A stretch of DNA of 64,000 nt, from positions 751,815 to 815,814 of the forward strand of contig NZ_JAKRVY010000001.1 of assembly GCF_023638055.1 (NCBI RefSeq). Direction: 5' to 3'. The position numbers and the translations under genes are program-made. Shown here piece by piece: positions 1 to 11,102 of this stretch (positions within the stretch are counted from its first letter, which is position 1; every line of letters begins with the position of its first letter). This DNA comes from Natranaeroarchaeum aerophilus. GTDB lineage: Archaea; Halobacteriota; Halobacteria; Halobacteriales; Natronoarchaeaceae. The notes below the pieces were generated by a model. It saw nothing but the letters and a program-made list of their open reading frames with translations. It had not been told where the DNA came from and ran no database searches.

Positions 1-120
1 CGCTTTAAAGGTTGCTCGCATAGCGGTCAGTACTGACAGCCGACAGATCCACACCCACCGACCCGCGTTTGCCCGCTCCTTCTGGGGTCCGATAGCTGTA
101 TATCCCAACCTACTTGGTAA

Positions 121-131
121 GCCTTAATAGT
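121..131 (+). promoter_or_regulatory. possible TATA element of the RNA polymerase operon
   Basis: An AT-rich CTTAATAG stretch stands about 70 bases before the rpoH start codon, in the only non-coding DNA upstream of the operon inside the window. It resembles an archaeal TATA box but is not a strong match, and the implied leader of about 45 nt would be long for a haloarchaeon. A weak call. Confidence 0.3.
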
Positions 132-198
132 CCTGCGTCGGTAAGGGCCTGTAGTATCTCGTGATAGCAGTTTCTCTCTCCGGTCAGACCCACAACAC

Positions 199-426
199 AT
201 GGTAGACGTAAGCCAACACGAACTCGTCCCCGAGCACTCAGTCGTCGACGAGGACGCACTCGACGACCTGCTCGATGAGTACGACATCGGACGTACAGAC
301 CTGCCGAAGATCAAACGGGCAGACCCAGCATTGCCCGACGACGCCGAGGTCGGCGACGTAATCAAGATCGTCCGTGACTCGCGGACGACTGACCGATCCG
401 TAACCTATCGGATGGTGGTTGAATAA
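199..426 (+). CDS. rpoH: DNA-directed RNA polymerase subunit H
   Basis: This 75-residue protein is the archaeal RpoH (Rpb5 C-terminal-domain homologue), a small subunit at the jaw of RNA polymerase. The sequence has the family core with [10 protein letters not shown] near residues 9-18, [10 protein letters not shown] in the middle and [10 protein letters not shown] near the end, and its length is that of archaeal RpoH. It opens the polymerase operon. The stop codon shares a base with the start of rpoB'' (TAATG), so the two are probably translationally coupled. The identification is secure from sequence and from the gene order that follows. Confidence 0.96.
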   Translation: MVDVSQHELVPEHSVVDEDALDDLLDEYDIGRTDLPKIKRADPALPDDAEVGDVIKIVRDSRTTDRSVTYRMVVE

Positions 427-1994
427 TGAATCAACAGGATAGACGGACGATCTCGCGGGAGTATTTCGGAAAGGAACGGCTCGCAGAACATCACTATCGC
501 TCGTTTAACTCCTTCCTCAATCGGGGGATGCAACAGGTCGTCGACGAGAAGGAGACGATCGACACCGATATCGGCGACAAGGAAGGCGAAGAGCCCGTCC
601 ACGTCGAACTCGGTGACGTCCGCGTCGTGACGCCGCGCGTTCGCGAGGCGGACGGCAGCGAAGAACTGCTCTACCCGCAGGAAGCCCGACTTCGCAACAT
701 CACGTACTCCGCGCCGGTCTTCATGGAGATGGAGATCGTCAAGGGCGACCCCGAAGAGGGCGAACAGCGGGTTGTCGACAGCACCGAAACGAAGGTTGGC
801 CGGATGCCGATTATGGTCGGCTCCGAGAAGTGTAACATCGCCGGCTTCAGCGACGAGGAGCTGATCGAGATCGGCGAGGACCCCGCCGACCCCGGTGGCT
901 ACTTCATCGTCAACGGCTCCGAGCGCGTGCTGATGACCAGCGAGGACCTCGCGCCCAACAAGATCCTCGCGGAGTACGACACCAAGTACGGCGACGAGAT
1001 CCAGGTCGCCAAGACGTTCAGCCAGCGCCGTGGCTACCGCGCACTCGTACTCACCGAGCGCACCCGCGATGGGCTGCTCGAAGTATCCTTCCCGTCGGTC
1101 TCGGGGAGCGTCAACTTCGTTACGCTCGTCCGTGCGCTCGGGCTCGAATCCGACGAAGAGATCGTCCACCGCGTCTCCGACGACCCGGAGATCGTGAAGT
1201 TTATGCTCGAAAACCTGGAGGCTGCCGAGGTCCAGACGACCGAGGAAGCCATCGAGACCCTCGGCGAACGCGTCGCCTCCGGGCAGGGCAAGAACTACCA
1301 GCTCAAACGCGCCAACTACGTCATCGATCGGTATCTCCTGCCGCATCTGCACGAGGAGGGCGTCGAAGAGGAAGACGTCCGGATCAACAAGGCGTACTAC
1401 CTCTGTCGGATGGCGGAAGCCTGCTTCGAGCTGGCGCTGGAACGCCGTGAATCAGACGACAAGGACCACTACGCGAACAAGCGTCTGAAGGTCAGCGGCG
1501 ACCTGATGAAGGATCTGTTCCGGACCGCGCTGAACAAGCTGGCACGAGACGTGAAGTACCAGCTCGAACGCGCCAACATGCGGAACCGACAGCTCTCCGT
1601 GAACACGGTCGTCCGTTCGGACGTGCTGACCGAGCGGCTCGAACATCCGATCGCGACCGGGAACTGGGTCGGCGGGCGCTCGGGCGTCTCCCAGCTGGTC
1701 GACCGAACCGACTTCATGGGTGTACTCTCACACCTGCGACGCCTGCGCTCGCCGCTTTCGCGCAGTCAGCCACACTTCGAGGCGCGGGACCTGCACGCGA
1801 CCCAGTGGGGTCGTATCTGTCCCTCCGAGACGCCGGAGGGGCCGAACTGTGGGCTGGTGAAGAACTTCGCGCAGGCGATGGAGCTATCCCAGAACGTCGA
1901 GGACGAACAGGAGCTGAAACGCGAACTCGCCTCTATGGGTGTCGAGGGGATCCCCGGCATCGAGGGCGTCGATCGACGAGTGGAGGGAGACTAA
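426..1994 (+). CDS. rpoB2: DNA-directed RNA polymerase subunit B''
   Basis: This 522-residue protein is the N-terminal half of the split archaeal second-largest subunit (bacterial beta, eukaryotic Rpb2). It covers protrusion, lobe and fork. Near residues 425-480 it carries the highly conserved fork region, with [20 protein letters not shown] and [16 protein letters not shown], equivalent to the bacterial rifampicin-site region. The polypeptide ends where B' takes over, the standard split in halophiles. It lies between rpoH and rpoB' in one operon, with a single base between its stop codon and the next ATG. The many acidic residues are typical of halophile proteins. Confidence 0.97.
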   Translation: MNQQDRRTISREYFGKERLAEHHYRSFNSFLNRGMQQVVDEKETIDTDIGDKEGEEPVHVELGDVRVVTPRVREADGSEELLYPQEARLRNITYSAPVFMEMEIVKGDPEEGEQRVVDSTETKVGRMPIMVGSEKCNIAGFSDEELIEIGEDPADPGGYFIVNGSERVLMTSEDLAPNKILAEYDTKYGDEIQVAKTFSQRRGYRALVLTERTRDGLLEVSFPSVSGSVNFVTLVRALGLESDEEIVHRVSDDPEIVKFMLENLEAAEVQTTEEAIETLGERVASGQGKNYQLKRANYVIDRYLLPHLHEEGVEEEDVRINKAYYLCRMAEACFELALERRESDDKDHYANKRLKVSGDLMKDLFRTALNKLARDVKYQLERANMRNRQLSVNTVVRSDVLTERLEHPIATGNWVGGRSGVSQLVDRTDFMGVLSHLRRLRSPLSRSQPHFEARDLHATQWGRICPSETPEGPNCGLVKNFAQAMELSQNVEDEQELKRELASMGVEGIPGIEGVDRRVEGD

Positions 1995-1995
1995 T

Positions 1996-3828
1996 ATGAG
2001 CCAACAACAGGAACGCGAAGCGAAGGTATACGTCAACGGCAGTCTGGTCGGCACGCATCCCGAACCGAACCAGCTTGCAGAACAGATCCGGGAAGCGCGC
2101 CGCCGCGGCGAGGTCAGCGAGATGGTCAACGTCTCGGTCGACGATCGCACCCGCGAAGTGATCGTCAACGCCGACGCGGGTCGCGCTCGCCGACCCCTGC
2201 TCGTCGTCAACGACGGTGAACCGCTCATCTCCGACGAGGAGATTCAGGCGCTCGAAGACGGCGAACTGGAGTTCGAGGACCTCGTCGAGATGGGCTACGT
2301 CGAGTTCATCGACGCCGAGGAGGAAGAGGATATCTACGTGGCCGTCGACGAGGAGGACCTCGAGGAAGACCACACACACCTCGAAGTCGATCCACAGCTC
2401 ATCTTCGGAATCGGTGCAGGGATGATTCCGTATCCCGAGCACAACGCCAGTCCGCGGATTACGATGGGGTCGGGGATGATCAAGCAGTCGCTGGGGCTCC
2501 CCTCGGCGAACTACCGGATCCGCCCGGACACGCGCCAGCATCTCCTGCATTACCCGCAGCTCTCGATGGTCAAGACCCAGACCACCGAGCAGATCGGGTA
2601 CGACGACCGTCCGGCGGCACAGAACTTCGTCGTCGCCGTCATGTCGTATGAAGGATTCAACATCGAGGACGCACTCGTGATGAACAAAGGATCGGTCGAG
2701 CGCGCGCTTGCTCGCTCTCACTTCTTCCGGACCTACGAGGGCGAGGAACGGCGCTACCCCGGCGGTCAGGAGGACCGCTTCGAGATCCCCGACGACGATG
2801 TCCGGGGTGCACGTGGGGAGGACGCCTACACGCACCTCGACGATGATGGCCTCGTTAACCCCGAGACGCGTGTCGACGAGAACTCCGTCCTGCTCGGCAA
2901 GACCAGCCCGCCCCGGTTCCTCGAAGAGCCGGACGATATGGGCGGCCTCAGCCCGCAGAAACGCCGTGAAACCAGCGTCACCATGCGCTCGGGCGAGGAC
3001 GGCATCGTCGACACCGTCACCCTGATGGAAGGCGAAGACGGCTCGAAGCTCTCGAAAGTCTCGGTTCGGGACGAGCGGATCCCCGAACTCGGCGACAAGT
3101 TCGCGAGCCGTCACGGTCAGAAAGGAGTTGTCGGCCACCTCGCGCCACAGGAGGACATGCCCTTCACCGAGGAGGGCGTCGTGCCGGATCTCGTGTTGAA
3201 CCCGCACGCCCTGCCCTCGCGGATGACGGTCGGACACATCCTCGAAATGATCGGCGGCAAGGTCGGCTCGATGGAAGGTCGTCGGGTCGACGGGACGCCC
3301 TTTACCGGTGAGGACGAAGGCGATCTACGGGATATGCTCGAAGAGCACGGCTTCCAGTCCTCGGGCAAGGAGACCATGTATTCGGGCGTCTCCGGCGAGA
3401 AGATCGAGGCCGAGATCTTCGTCGGGACGATTTTCTACCAGAAACTCTACCACATGGTCTCGAACAAACTGCACGCCCGCTCGCGTGGGCCGGTGCAGGT
3501 GCTCACCCGACAGCCGACCGAAGGGCGTGCCCGTGAGGGTGGACTTCGTATCGGGGAGATGGAGCGGGACGTCTTCATCGGTCACGGCGCGGCCATGACG
3601 CTCAAGGAGCGACTCCTCGACGAGTCCGACCGCGAAGAGGTGTACATCTCTGCGGAGACTGGAATGGTCGCCGTCAACGACGTCAACCAGAATCGCGTGT
3701 ACGACCAGCTTACCGGGGACGAAAGCGACATTCACAAGATCGAGATCAGCTACGCGTTCAAGCTACTGCTCGACGAGATGATGGCGCTTGGCATCCGCCC
3801 CCGACTCAACCTGGAGGATGCAGTCTAA
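1996..3828 (+). CDS. rpoB1: DNA-directed RNA polymerase subunit B' (no cysteines)
   Basis: This 610-residue protein is the C-terminal half of the archaeal beta-like subunit. It builds the hybrid-binding and wall regions, seen as [20 protein letters not shown] near 217-236 and [20 protein letters not shown] near 362-381, and it contacts A'. The ATG directly after the rpoB'' stop is taken as the start; an in-frame ATG 57 bases upstream lies within rpoB''. An oddity: the C-terminal zinc site, normally CxxCG followed by CxxC in Rpb2-type subunits, reads SAETG and DQLT here, and the whole protein contains no cysteine. The clamp-anchor region therefore probably folds without zinc. Confidence 0.96.
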   Translation: MSQQQEREAKVYVNGSLVGTHPEPNQLAEQIREARRRGEVSEMVNVSVDDRTREVIVNADAGRARRPLLVVNDGEPLISDEEIQALEDGELEFEDLVEMGYVEFIDAEEEEDIYVAVDEEDLEEDHTHLEVDPQLIFGIGAGMIPYPEHNASPRITMGSGMIKQSLGLPSANYRIRPDTRQHLLHYPQLSMVKTQTTEQIGYDDRPAAQNFVVAVMSYEGFNIEDALVMNKGSVERALARSHFFRTYEGEERRYPGGQEDRFEIPDDDVRGARGEDAYTHLDDDGLVNPETRVDENSVLLGKTSPPRFLEEPDDMGGLSPQKRRETSVTMRSGEDGIVDTVTLMEGEDGSKLSKVSVRDERIPELGDKFASRHGQKGVVGHLAPQEDMPFTEEGVVPDLVLNPHALPSRMTVGHILEMIGGKVGSMEGRRVDGTPFTGEDEGDLRDMLEEHGFQSSGKETMYSGVSGEKIEAEIFVGTIFYQKLYHMVSNKLHARSRGPVQVLTRQPTEGRAREGGLRIGEMERDVFIGHGAAMTLKERLLDESDREEVYISAETGMVAVNDVNQNRVYDQLTGDESDIHKIEISYAFKLLLDEMMALGIRPRLNLEDAV

Positions 3829-3829
3829 C

Positions 3830-6778
3830 ATGAACATGGAAACACCGAAAGAGCTCGGCGGCATCGAGTTCGGGCTTATGGACCCGGAGACGTACCGCGA
3901 TATGTCCGTCACGAAAGTGATCACGGCGGACACCTACGACGACGACGGCTTCCCCATCGACATGGGGCTGATGGATCCGCGTCTCGGCGTGATCGATCCC
4001 GGACTGGAGTGTCCGAGCTGTGGCCAGCACTCGGGCTCGTGTCCCGGGCACTTCGGCCACATCGAACTCGCCGCACCCGTTATCCACGTCGGCTTCACGA
4101 AGCTCATCCGGCGACTGCTCCGTGGCACCTGCCGCGAGTGCTCGAAGCTACTGCTGACCGAGGAGGAAAAAGAGGAGTTCCGCGACGAGCTGGAGACGAC
4201 CAAGGAGCTGAGCAACGACGTCAACGACGTCACCAAAGCCGGGATTCGACAGGCCCGAAAGAAAGACGTCTGTCCCCACTGTGGCGAACAGCAGTACGAT
4301 ATCAACCACGAGAAGCCGACGACCTACTACGAGGTCCAGCAGGTGCTCACCAGCGAGTACGCACAGTTGATCTCCGCCGCGATGCAGGGCGACGAGGAGG
4401 AAGGTCGGGAGCCGATGCCGCCACAGGCGCTCTCGACCGAGACCGGGATCGATCTCTCGCGGATCAACGAGATCATCGGCGGCGAGTTCCGCCCGCGCGA
4501 GGACGATCGAAAGGCCATCGAGAAAGCCCTCGACATCGATCTGACCGAGGAGGACATGAACAAGCTGATGCCCAGCGATATCCGGGACTGGTTCGAGGCC
4601 ATCCCGGACGAGGATATCGAGGTGCTGGGGATCAACTCCGAGCGCTCGCGCCCGGAATGGATGATCCTCACCGTCCTGCCCGTACCGCCGGTGACCGCGC
4701 GTCCCTCGATCACGCTGGACAACGGCCAGCGCAGCGAGGACGACCTGACCCACAAGCTGGTCGACATCATCCGCATCAACCAGCGATTCATGGAGAACCG
4801 TGAGGCCGGTGCCCCACAGCTGATCATCGAGGACCTCTGGGAACTGCTGCAGTACCACGTCACGACGTTTATGGACAACGAGATCAGCGGGACGCCACCG
4901 GCGCGACACCGCTCCGGCCGTCCGCTGAAGACGCTCTCCCAGCGCCTCAAGGGCAAGGAGGGTCGCTTCCGCGGCTCGCTTTCGGGGAAGCGCGTGAACT
5001 TCTCGGCCCGAACCGTCATCTCTCCGGACCCTACACTGAGTCTCAACGAGGTCGGGGTTCCAGAGCACGTCGCCAACGAGATGACACAGACGATGAACGT
5101 CACCGAGCGAAACGTCGGGCAAGCACGCCAGTACGTCTCCAACGGCCCCGAAGGCCATCCCGGTGCGAACTACGTCAAACGACCCGATGGCCGCCGACTC
5201 AAAGTAACCGAAAAGAACTGCGAGGAGCTCGCCGAAAAGGTCATGCCCGGCTGGGAAGTCAACCGGCACCTGATCGACGGCGACATCATCATCTTCAACC
5301 GGCAGCCGTCGCTTCACCGGATGTCGATTATGGCCCACGAGGTCGTCGTGATGCCGTACAAGACGTTCCGGCTCAACACGGTTGTCTGTCCGCCGTATAA
5401 CGCTGACTTCGACGGTGACGAGATGAATATGCACGCGCTGCAAAACGAGGAAGCACGGGCGGAGGCCCGCGTCCTCATGCGCGTGCAAGAGCAGATCCTC
5501 TCGCCGCGCTTCGGTGAGAACATCATCGGCGCGATTCAGGACCACATCTCCGGGACGTATCTGCTCACCAACGAGAACCCGCAGTTCAACGAGACGCAGG
5601 CACTTGACCTGCTGCGTGCAACCCACGTCGACGAACTGCCGGAGGAAGCGGGCACCGAGGACGGCGAGCCGTACTGGACCGGCCGTCAGCTGTTCTCGGA
5701 GCTGCTCCCCGACGACCTGAACCTCGAGTTCACGTCTTCGGCGGGGGACGATGTCGTGATCGAGAACGGCCAGCTACTCGAGGGGACGATCGACGAGGAC
5801 GGCGTCGGGGCCTTTGGCGGCGAGATCGTCGACACCGTCACCAAGGTCCATGGGACGACACGAGCCCGACAGCTGATCAACGAGATCGCCGCGCTCGCGA
5901 TGCGCTCGATCATGCACTTTGGCTTCTCGATCGCCATCGACGACGAGACGGTCTCGCTGGAGGCCCGCGAGCGGATCAGCGAGACGATCGACGACGCCTA
6001 CGACCGCGTCGAAGAACTGATCGCGACCTACGAGGCGGGCGAACTCGAATCCCTGCCCGGCCGAACGGTCCACGAGACGCTCGAAATGAAGATCATGCAG
6101 ACGCTGGGCAAGGCGCGTGACAACGCCGGGGACATCGCCGAGGAGCACTTCGACGACGACAACCCGGCGGTCGTCATGGCCGAATCCGGCGCACGTGGGT
6201 CGATGCTGAACCTGACCCAGATGGCTGGCTGTGTCGGCCAGCAGGCAGTCCGTGGCGAGCGGATCAACCGCGGCTACGAGGACCGCACCCTCAGCCACTA
6301 CAAGCCGAACGACCTCTCCGCGGACGCACACGGCTTCGTCGAGCACTCCTACACTGAGGGGCTGAACCCGCGGGAGTTCTTCTTCCACGCGATGGGTGGT
6401 CGCGAGGGGCTGGTCGACACCGCAGTCCGAACCTCGAAGTCCGGCTACCTCCAGCGCCGACTGATCAACGCCCTCTCCGAGCTCGAAACGCAGTATGACG
6501 GCACGGTCCGGGACACCTCCGACACGGTCGTCCAGTTCGAGTTCGGCGAGGACGGCACCAGCCCGGTGCAGGTCTCCTCACACGAGGATCACGAGATCGA
6601 CGTCGAATCCATCGCGGATCGGATCGTCGAGGCCGAGTTCGCCGACGACGACGAGAAACAACAGTTCATGGGTCGCGAAGAGCTACCGACGAACCTTTCC
6701 GAACACGCCGACGCCCGGCGAGTCCAGTCGCCGCCACCGGAGCCGGAACCGGCGGCCACGGAGGTGGACGATGACTGA
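3830..6778 (+). CDS. rpoA1: DNA-directed RNA polymerase subunit A'
   Basis: This 982-residue protein is the N-terminal two thirds of the largest subunit (bacterial beta', Rpb1). Two zinc sites are visible: [17 protein letters not shown] near 58-74, and a second one built from CREC near 100 and CPHCGEQ near 147. The catalytic magnesium loop [10 protein letters not shown] is present near 525, preceded by [16 protein letters not shown] at the given position follows the rpoB' stop by one base; a second ATG two codons later is equally possible. The 3' end overlaps rpoA'' by eight bases. Nothing about the subunit looks unusual. Confidence 0.97.
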   Translation: MNMETPKELGGIEFGLMDPETYRDMSVTKVITADTYDDDGFPIDMGLMDPRLGVIDPGLECPSCGQHSGSCPGHFGHIELAAPVIHVGFTKLIRRLLRGTCRECSKLLLTEEEKEEFRDELETTKELSNDVNDVTKAGIRQARKKDVCPHCGEQQYDINHEKPTTYYEVQQVLTSEYAQLISAAMQGDEEEGREPMPPQALSTETGIDLSRINEIIGGEFRPREDDRKAIEKALDIDLTEEDMNKLMPSDIRDWFEAIPDEDIEVLGINSERSRPEWMILTVLPVPPVTARPSITLDNGQRSEDDLTHKLVDIIRINQRFMENREAGAPQLIIEDLWELLQYHVTTFMDNEISGTPPARHRSGRPLKTLSQRLKGKEGRFRGSLSGKRVNFSARTVISPDPTLSLNEVGVPEHVANEMTQTMNVTERNVGQARQYVSNGPEGHPGANYVKRPDGRRLKVTEKNCEELAEKVMPGWEVNRHLIDGDIIIFNRQPSLHRMSIMAHEVVVMPYKTFRLNTVVCPPYNADFDGDEMNMHALQNEEARAEARVLMRVQEQILSPRFGENIIGAIQDHISGTYLLTNENPQFNETQALDLLRATHVDELPEEAGTEDGEPYWTGRQLFSELLPDDLNLEFTSSAGDDVVIENGQLLEGTIDEDGVGAFGGEIVDTVTKVHGTTRARQLINEIAALAMRSIMHFGFSIAIDDETVSLEARERISETIDDAYDRVEELIATYEAGELESLPGRTVHETLEMKIMQTLGKARDNAGDIAEEHFDDDNPAVVMAESGARGSMLNLTQMAGCVGQQAVRGERINRGYEDRTLSHYKPNDLSADAHGFVEHSYTEGLNPREFFFHAMGGREGLVDTAVRTSKSGYLQRRLINALSELETQYDGTVRDTSDTVVQFEFGEDGTSPVQVSSHEDHEIDVESIADRIVEAEFADDDEKQQFMGREELPTNLSEHADARRVQSPPPEPEPAATEVDDD

Positions 6779-9437
6779 GATACTCGAGTTCGATGTCAGC
6801 AACGACGAGGAAGCGATGGTGGAGGATACGGACCTCCCCCGCCGCCTCAAAAACAAGGTCTACGAGACGCTCGAAGCACGGGACGTGACGCTCGAACAGG
6901 CCGACGACATCATCACGGCCGTCGAGAACCGATATCTCGACACCCGGATCGATCCGCTCGATCCCGTCGGGACCGTCAGCGCCCAGTCGATCGGGGAGCC
7001 CGGTACCCAGATGAGTGTCCCTCACGACGAGCGTGTTGTCGTTCGACGTGACGGAGAGACCGATATCGTCGAGATCGGCTCGCTCGTCGATTCGATCGTC
7101 GAATCGCACGACTCGCGTACACTCGACGACCACGAAATCTCACTGGCTCCGGACACCCTCGAAACACTAAGTCTAAGTAAAGACGAACAGGTGCGCTGGA
7201 AGTCGGTCGAAGAGGTCAGTCGACACGAGACGCCGGATGAACTCCTGGAATTCGAGCTCGAATCGGGTCGGACGATCCGCGCGACGAAAGCGCACTCGTT
7301 TGTAACTCGACGTGACAACGATATCGTACCCGTCTCTGGTGACGAACTCGACGAGGGAGACTGGCTTCCGGTTGTGTCCGAGTTCGATGCAGATGGAACA
7401 GAGACAGTCGATCTTCGAGAGCACCTACCAGCCGCCGAATACTGGTACACATCAACGTTAACTGACGGCGGTGTCGAATCGATTCCCGCTGGAGAAGACC
7501 AGCTCCGAAACAAGCGCGCTGCACTCGAAGCCGACGAAATCGATGCGAACGCAGTCTATCCAGTCGGTGGAACTGTCGGCTTGCCCGAACAGTTCCCGCT
7601 CGACGAGGAGACCGGGTTCTTCATCGGTGCGTGGCTCGCCGAAGGGTCGATAGCCGATCACTATGTCTCGATCTCGAACGTCGACGAGGCGTTCCAGGAC
7701 CGGGTACGGTCGTTCGCCGATCGGTTTGACCTCTCGACAAACGAGTACGAAAACGACAGCGGATACGCGTGCGGATACGACATCCGACTCAATGGGACGG
7801 TGCTTGCAGATGTCCTGCGTGCGACGTGTACCGAGAACGGCGAAAAGATCGTTCCCGGCTTCGCGTTCGGCGCAGACCAGGCGTTCGTAACGGGATTACT
7901 GAACGGGTACTTCAGTGGCGATGGGAACGTGAGTGCAAGTGCGATTCGATCCAGCTCCACCAGTGACCGGCTCACTGCCGGGGTCAGCCTGTTGCTTGGT
8001 CGTCTGGGCATCTACTCGACACTCGCAGAGCAGGACGGATCGCGAACGCTACGAGTGCCGAAAAAGCACGTCCCAACCTTTGCCGATACGATCGGTATGA
8101 CCGGCCAGCGCGGTGAGGAGCTCGAAACACTTGTCGACGATATCGACAGTAATGGTCCGGACGCGACGGACCAGATCCCGAACTTCGGCAATACGCTCAG
8201 AACAATGGCATCCGAGGCCGGAATTCCGAGTCGACAGATCAACGCGGCCTCGAACCGGCAGCGTATCGGTCGCACTCGGCTCGAACGACTCGTTCAAGAA
8301 GCCGAAGAAAGTGGCGTCACTGACGATGCCCTGAGCGAACTAAAACAGGCAGTCGAAGGCGATGTTGTCTGGGATCGCATCGAATCGATCGAAACGGTCA
8401 CCAGCGAGCACGAATACGTGTACGACTTCTCCGTGGAAGGGCTGGAGACGTTCACGACCGCAGAGGGTGTCGTCACACACAACACGATGAACACCTTCCA
8501 CTACGCGGGTGTCGCGGAGATCGACGTGACCCAGGGACTGCCGCGATTGATCGAACTCGTCGACGCGCGAAAGGAGCCCGACACGCCGACGATGACGGTC
8601 CACCTGGAAGACGAGTACGCCGACGACCGCGAAAAGGCCCACGAGGTCGTCTGGAAGCTCGAAGCGACGAAGATCCTCGCGCTCGGCGACGTCTCGACGA
8701 ACGTCGCGGACATGCGCGTCCGGATCGACCTCAACGAGGACACCCTCGAAGAGCGGATGATCGATCCCGAGGGAGTCGCCGACACGATCGAGGCGAACCT
8801 CGGTGTGAAAACGGTTCAGGAGGGACCTGTCATCAAGTTCGGCCCGGAAGAGCCGAGCTACCGTGATCTACTCCAGCTCGTCGAGGAGCTGCGAGAGATC
8901 ACCTTCAAGGGGATCGAAGAGATCTCCCGTGTGGTGATCCGCAAAGAAGAGACCGAGGACGGCGAGGAGTTCGTCCTATACACCGAGGGGTCGGCCTTTG
9001 GCGACACACTCGCGATCGAGGGCGTCGATTCGTCACGGGTCACAACCAACAACATCCACGAGGTGTACCGACAGCTCGGCGTCGAGGCCGCCCGCGAATC
9101 TATCATCAACGAGACGATGGACACGCTCGAAGAGCAGGGGCTCGATGACGTGAACGTCCGGCACCTCATGCTGGTTGCAGACATCATGACGAATCCGGGG
9201 ACGATCGAGTCGATCGGTCGTCACGGGATCTCGGGGAACAAGGACAGCGTGCTCGCCCGTGCGGCGTTCGAGGTGACGGTCAATCACCTGCTTGACGCCG
9301 CGATCCACGGCGAGGTCGACGATCTCGATGGCGTTACCGAGAACGTCATCGTCGGCAAGCCGATCAAACTTGGGACCGGCGACGTCGACCTCCGGATGGG
9401 ATCGCTGGGTCCGGACGCCGAGTCGAGTTCGGACTGA
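6771..9437 (+). CDS. rpoA2: DNA-directed RNA polymerase subunit A'' with intein
   Basis: This 888-residue precursor consists of the C-terminal part of the largest RNA polymerase subunit interrupted by an intein. Residues 1-81 and 572-888 are the exteins. Joined, they give a 398-residue protein, the usual length of archaeal A''. The junction rebuilds [16 protein letters not shown], the universally conserved trigger-loop helix of multi-subunit RNA polymerases, so the enzyme can only be active after splicing. The start ATG overlaps the end of rpoA' by eight bases (ATGACTGA), and the stop overlaps the nusA start (TGATG). Both ends of the reading frame are therefore fixed by operon architecture. 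Confidence 0.96.
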   Translation: MTEILEFDVSNDEEAMVEDTDLPRRLKNKVYETLEARDVTLEQADDIITAVENRYLDTRIDPLDPVGTVSAQSIGEPGTQMSVPHDERVVVRRDGETDIVEIGSLVDSIVESHDSRTLDDHEISLAPDTLETLSLSKDEQVRWKSVEEVSRHETPDELLEFELESGRTIRATKAHSFVTRRDNDIVPVSGDELDEGDWLPVVSEFDADGTETVDLREHLPAAEYWYTSTLTDGGVESIPAGEDQLRNKRAALEADEIDANAVYPVGGTVGLPEQFPLDEETGFFIGAWLAEGSIADHYVSISNVDEAFQDRVRSFADRFDLSTNEYENDSGYACGYDIRLNGTVLADVLRATCTENGEKIVPGFAFGADQAFVTGLLNGYFSGDGNVSASAIRSSSTSDRLTAGVSLLLGRLGIYSTLAEQDGSRTLRVPKKHVPTFADTIGMTGQRGEELETLVDDIDSNGPDATDQIPNFGNTLRTMASEAGIPSRQINAASNRQRIGRTRLERLVQEAEESGVTDDALSELKQAVEGDVVWDRIESIETVTSEHEYVYDFSVEGLETFTTAEGVVTHNTMNTFHYAGVAEIDVTQGLPRLIELVDARKEPDTPTMTVHLEDEYADDREKAHEVVWKLEATKILALGDVSTNVADMRVRIDLNEDTLEERMIDPEGVADTIEANLGVKTVQEGPVIKFGPEEPSYRDLLQLVEELREITFKGIEEISRVVIRKEETEDGEEFVLYTEGSAFGDTLAIEGVDSSRVTTNNIHEVYRQLGVEAARESIINETMDTLEEQGLDDVNVRHLMLVADIMTNPGTIESIGRHGISGNKDSVLARAAFEVTVNHLLDAAIHGEVDDLDGVTENVIVGKPIKLGTGDVDLRMGSLGPDAESSSD
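7014..8483 (+). mobile_element. LAGLIDADG homing-endonuclease intein in RpoA''
   Basis: The in-frame insert is 490 residues (precursor residues 82-571). It starts with Ser ([10 protein letters not shown]) and ends with His-Asn (EGVVTHN) before an extein Thr, giving the splicing residues Ser1, penultimate His, terminal Asn and +1 Thr. A block B-like TKAHSF lies near residue 168. A block F-like [12 protein letters not shown] precedes the end. The centre holds two LAGLIDADG-type helices, [10 protein letters not shown] near 283-292 and [12 protein letters not shown] near 374-385, with acidic residues Glu291 and Asp384. The endonuclease may therefore still be active. The insert looks richer in A/T and uses codons such as CTA, AGT and TTA more than its host gene, consistent with horizontal acquisition. 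Confidence 0.94.
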
Positions 9438-9856
9438 TGACAGTCACTCTGTCGGACGCCGCACGCCAGTATCTGGTCGCGTTCGAGGACGCGACCGGCG
9501 CGGAAGCCAGAGACTGTGTCGTCGAGGACGAGCGCGTACTGATCCTCGTGGCGACCGGCGACATGGCACAGGCGATCGGCCCCGGCGGGGAGACGGTTCG
9601 GAAGGCGGAAGCCCGAATCGGCAAGGACGTCAAGCTCGTCGAAGACGCCCCGACCGCCGAGGCGTTCGTGGCGAACGCACTCGCCCCCGCGGCGGTCTAC
9701 AACGTAACGATCAGCGAGAACGACGGGCTGGTGGCATACGCCGAGGTCGCCGACGAGGACACCGGCGTCGCCATCGGCGAAGGCGGGGCGAACATCGAGG
9801 CCGCCCGCCTGCTGGCGGAGCGGCATTTCGATATCGAAGATATCCAGCTCACCTGA
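9437..9856 (+). CDS. nusA: NusA-like transcription factor (two KH domains)
   Basis: This 139-residue protein is the short archaeal NusA. It keeps only the two RNA-binding KH domains and lacks the S1 and N-terminal parts of bacterial NusA. KH-type glycine loops are visible as AIGPGGETVRKAE near residues 50-62 and AIGEGGANIEAA near 112-123. It is thought to bind nascent RNA in transcription elongation or termination. Its start overlaps the rpoA'' stop, and its place between RNA polymerase and rps12 is the conserved archaeal order. Confidence 0.95.
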   Translation: MTVTLSDAARQYLVAFEDATGAEARDCVVEDERVLILVATGDMAQAIGPGGETVRKAEARIGKDVKLVEDAPTAEAFVANALAPAAVYNVTISENDGLVAYAEVADEDTGVAIGEGGANIEAARLLAERHFDIEDIQLT

Positions 9857-9975
9857 GCACGGAGTCGACTCGTTTTCACGCCCGCCGCACACCGCTACGA
9901 CGACGAAACGCCTTCAGATTCCTTTATTCACCCCTGTCGAGGCACCTCACGCCGTAACTCCGGCTTCGAAAGGGG

Positions 9976-9987
9976 ATGCTTAAGTGG
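9976..9987 (+). promoter_or_regulatory. TATA box of rps12-rps7
   Basis: GCTTAAGTGG preceded by the purine-rich GAAAGGGGA forms a plausible BRE/TATA pair about 28 bases before the rps12 ATG. That spacing predicts a leaderless or nearly leaderless transcript, common in haloarchaea. The 155-base gap after nusA suggests a separate promoter for the ribosomal pair. Confidence 0.55.
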
Positions 9988-10011
9988 CTCCGTCAGGTAG
10001 TCGGTGGTACT

Positions 10012-10440
10012 ATGGCAAACGGCAAATACGCCGCGCGGAAGATCAAGAAGGACCGCCAGAGTGCGCGGTGGTCCGACTCGGAGTACGCGCGACGCGAACG
10101 CGGTCTCGGCGAGAAGTCCGACCCGCTGGAGGGTGCACCCCAGGGTCGAGGTATCGTGCTGGAGAAAGTGGGCATCGAGGCGAAACAGCCCAACTCCGCA
10201 ATCCGGAAATGCGTCCGTGTCCAGCTGATCAAGAACGGCAAGCAGGTCACTGCGTTCTGTCCTGGCGACGGCGCAATCTCCTTCATCGACGAACACGACG
10301 AAGTCACCATCGCCGGGATCGGCGGTGCGAAGGGTCGTGCGATGGGTGACCTTTCCGGTGTCAACTACAAGGTCGAGAAGGTCAACGGCGTTTCGATGAT
10401 CGAACTCGTTCGCGGAAACGCGGAGAAACCGGTGCGATAA
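10012..10440 (+). CDS. rps12: 30S ribosomal protein S12 (uS12)
   Basis: This 142-residue protein is the archaeal S12, at the decoding centre of the small subunit. The conserved loops are present: [20 protein letters not shown] near residues 60-79 and [13 protein letters not shown] near 102-114. The chosen ATG gives [10 protein letters not shown], the typical haloarchaeal N-terminus. An upstream in-frame ATG would overlap the promoter. rps7 follows after two bases. Confidence 0.97.
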   Translation: MANGKYAARKIKKDRQSARWSDSEYARRERGLGEKSDPLEGAPQGRGIVLEKVGIEAKQPNSAIRKCVRVQLIKNGKQVTAFCPGDGAISFIDEHDEVTIAGIGGAKGRAMGDLSGVNYKVEKVNGVSMIELVRGNAEKPVR

Positions 10441-10442
10441 CG

Positions 10443-11057
10443 ATGGCGGCAGAAGACCAGCCCGAACCTGACAAGCCCGCGGGCACCGACGACGACAGCG
10501 CAGTCGCAAAGCTGTTCGGCGAGTGGGAGGTCACGGGAATCAGCTACTCCGATCCCTCTACTGAACGGTACATCACGGTCACGCCGGTCGCCCACACGAT
10601 GGGGCGTCACGCAGGCAAGCAGTTCCAGAAGTCCGAAATTTCGATCGTCGAGCGACTCATCAACCGATTGATGCAGACCGACGAGAACACCGGCAAGAAA
10701 CAGCAGGCGCTCAACATCACGCGCGACGCCTTCGAGATCGTCCACGAGCGTACCGAAGAGAACCCGATCCAGGTGCTCGTGCAGGCCATCGAGAACGCCG
10801 CACCGCGCGAGGAGACCGTCCGCCTGAAGTACGGTGGCATCTCCGTCCCCAAGGCCGTCGACGTCGCGCCCCAGCGCCGCGTCGATCAGTCCCTGAAGTT
10901 CATCGCGGAGGGCGTCTACGGTTCATCGTTCAAGACGACGACTGACGTCGAAGAAGCGCTGGCAAGCCAGCTCATCGGTGCCGCCGATAACGACGTCAAC
11001 ACGTACGCCGTCAGCCAGAAAGAGGAGAAAGAACGCGTCGCTGCCGCCGCACGGTAA
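10443..11057 (+). CDS. rps7: 30S ribosomal protein S7 (uS7)
   Basis: This 204-residue protein is archaeal S7, a primary 16S rRNA binder of the small-subunit head near the E site. The family core is seen in ENPIQVLVQAIENAAPREET near residues 102-121 and in KAVDVAPQRRVDQSLKFI further on. An acidic N-terminal extension (AAEDQPEPDKPAGTDDD) is typical of halophiles. It follows rps12 almost without a gap and closes the transcription unit. Confidence 0.97.
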   Translation: MAAEDQPEPDKPAGTDDDSAVAKLFGEWEVTGISYSDPSTERYITVTPVAHTMGRHAGKQFQKSEISIVERLINRLMQTDENTGKKQQALNITRDAFEIVHERTEENPIQVLVQAIENAAPREETVRLKYGGISVPKAVDVAPQRRVDQSLKFIAEGVYGSSFKTTTDVEEALASQLIGAADNDVNTYAVSQKEEKERVAAAAR

Positions 11058-11067
11058 CTCTACTCTC

Positions 11068-11088
11068 GATTCTTCGTTTTTCGCGTTT
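11068..11088 (+). terminator. T-tract terminator after rps7
   Basis: TTCTTCGTTTTTCGCG begins within 20 bases of the rps7 stop codon. Archaeal RNA polymerase stops at such short runs of T, and the next gene is convergent, so termination is expected here. Confidence 0.45.
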
Positions 11089-11102
11089 GCTACTGGCGAG
11101 AC

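Noticed and set aside
1933-3237. Long open frame (434 residues) antisense to rpoB'
   Set aside because: It reads through a conserved gene on the other strand, has no start context and no family motif; it follows from high GC and codon bias.
4148-5626. Open frame of 492 residues antisense to rpoA'
   Set aside because: Mirror frame of a conserved gene; composition is Val/Leu/Arg/Asp noise typical of antisense frames at high GC.
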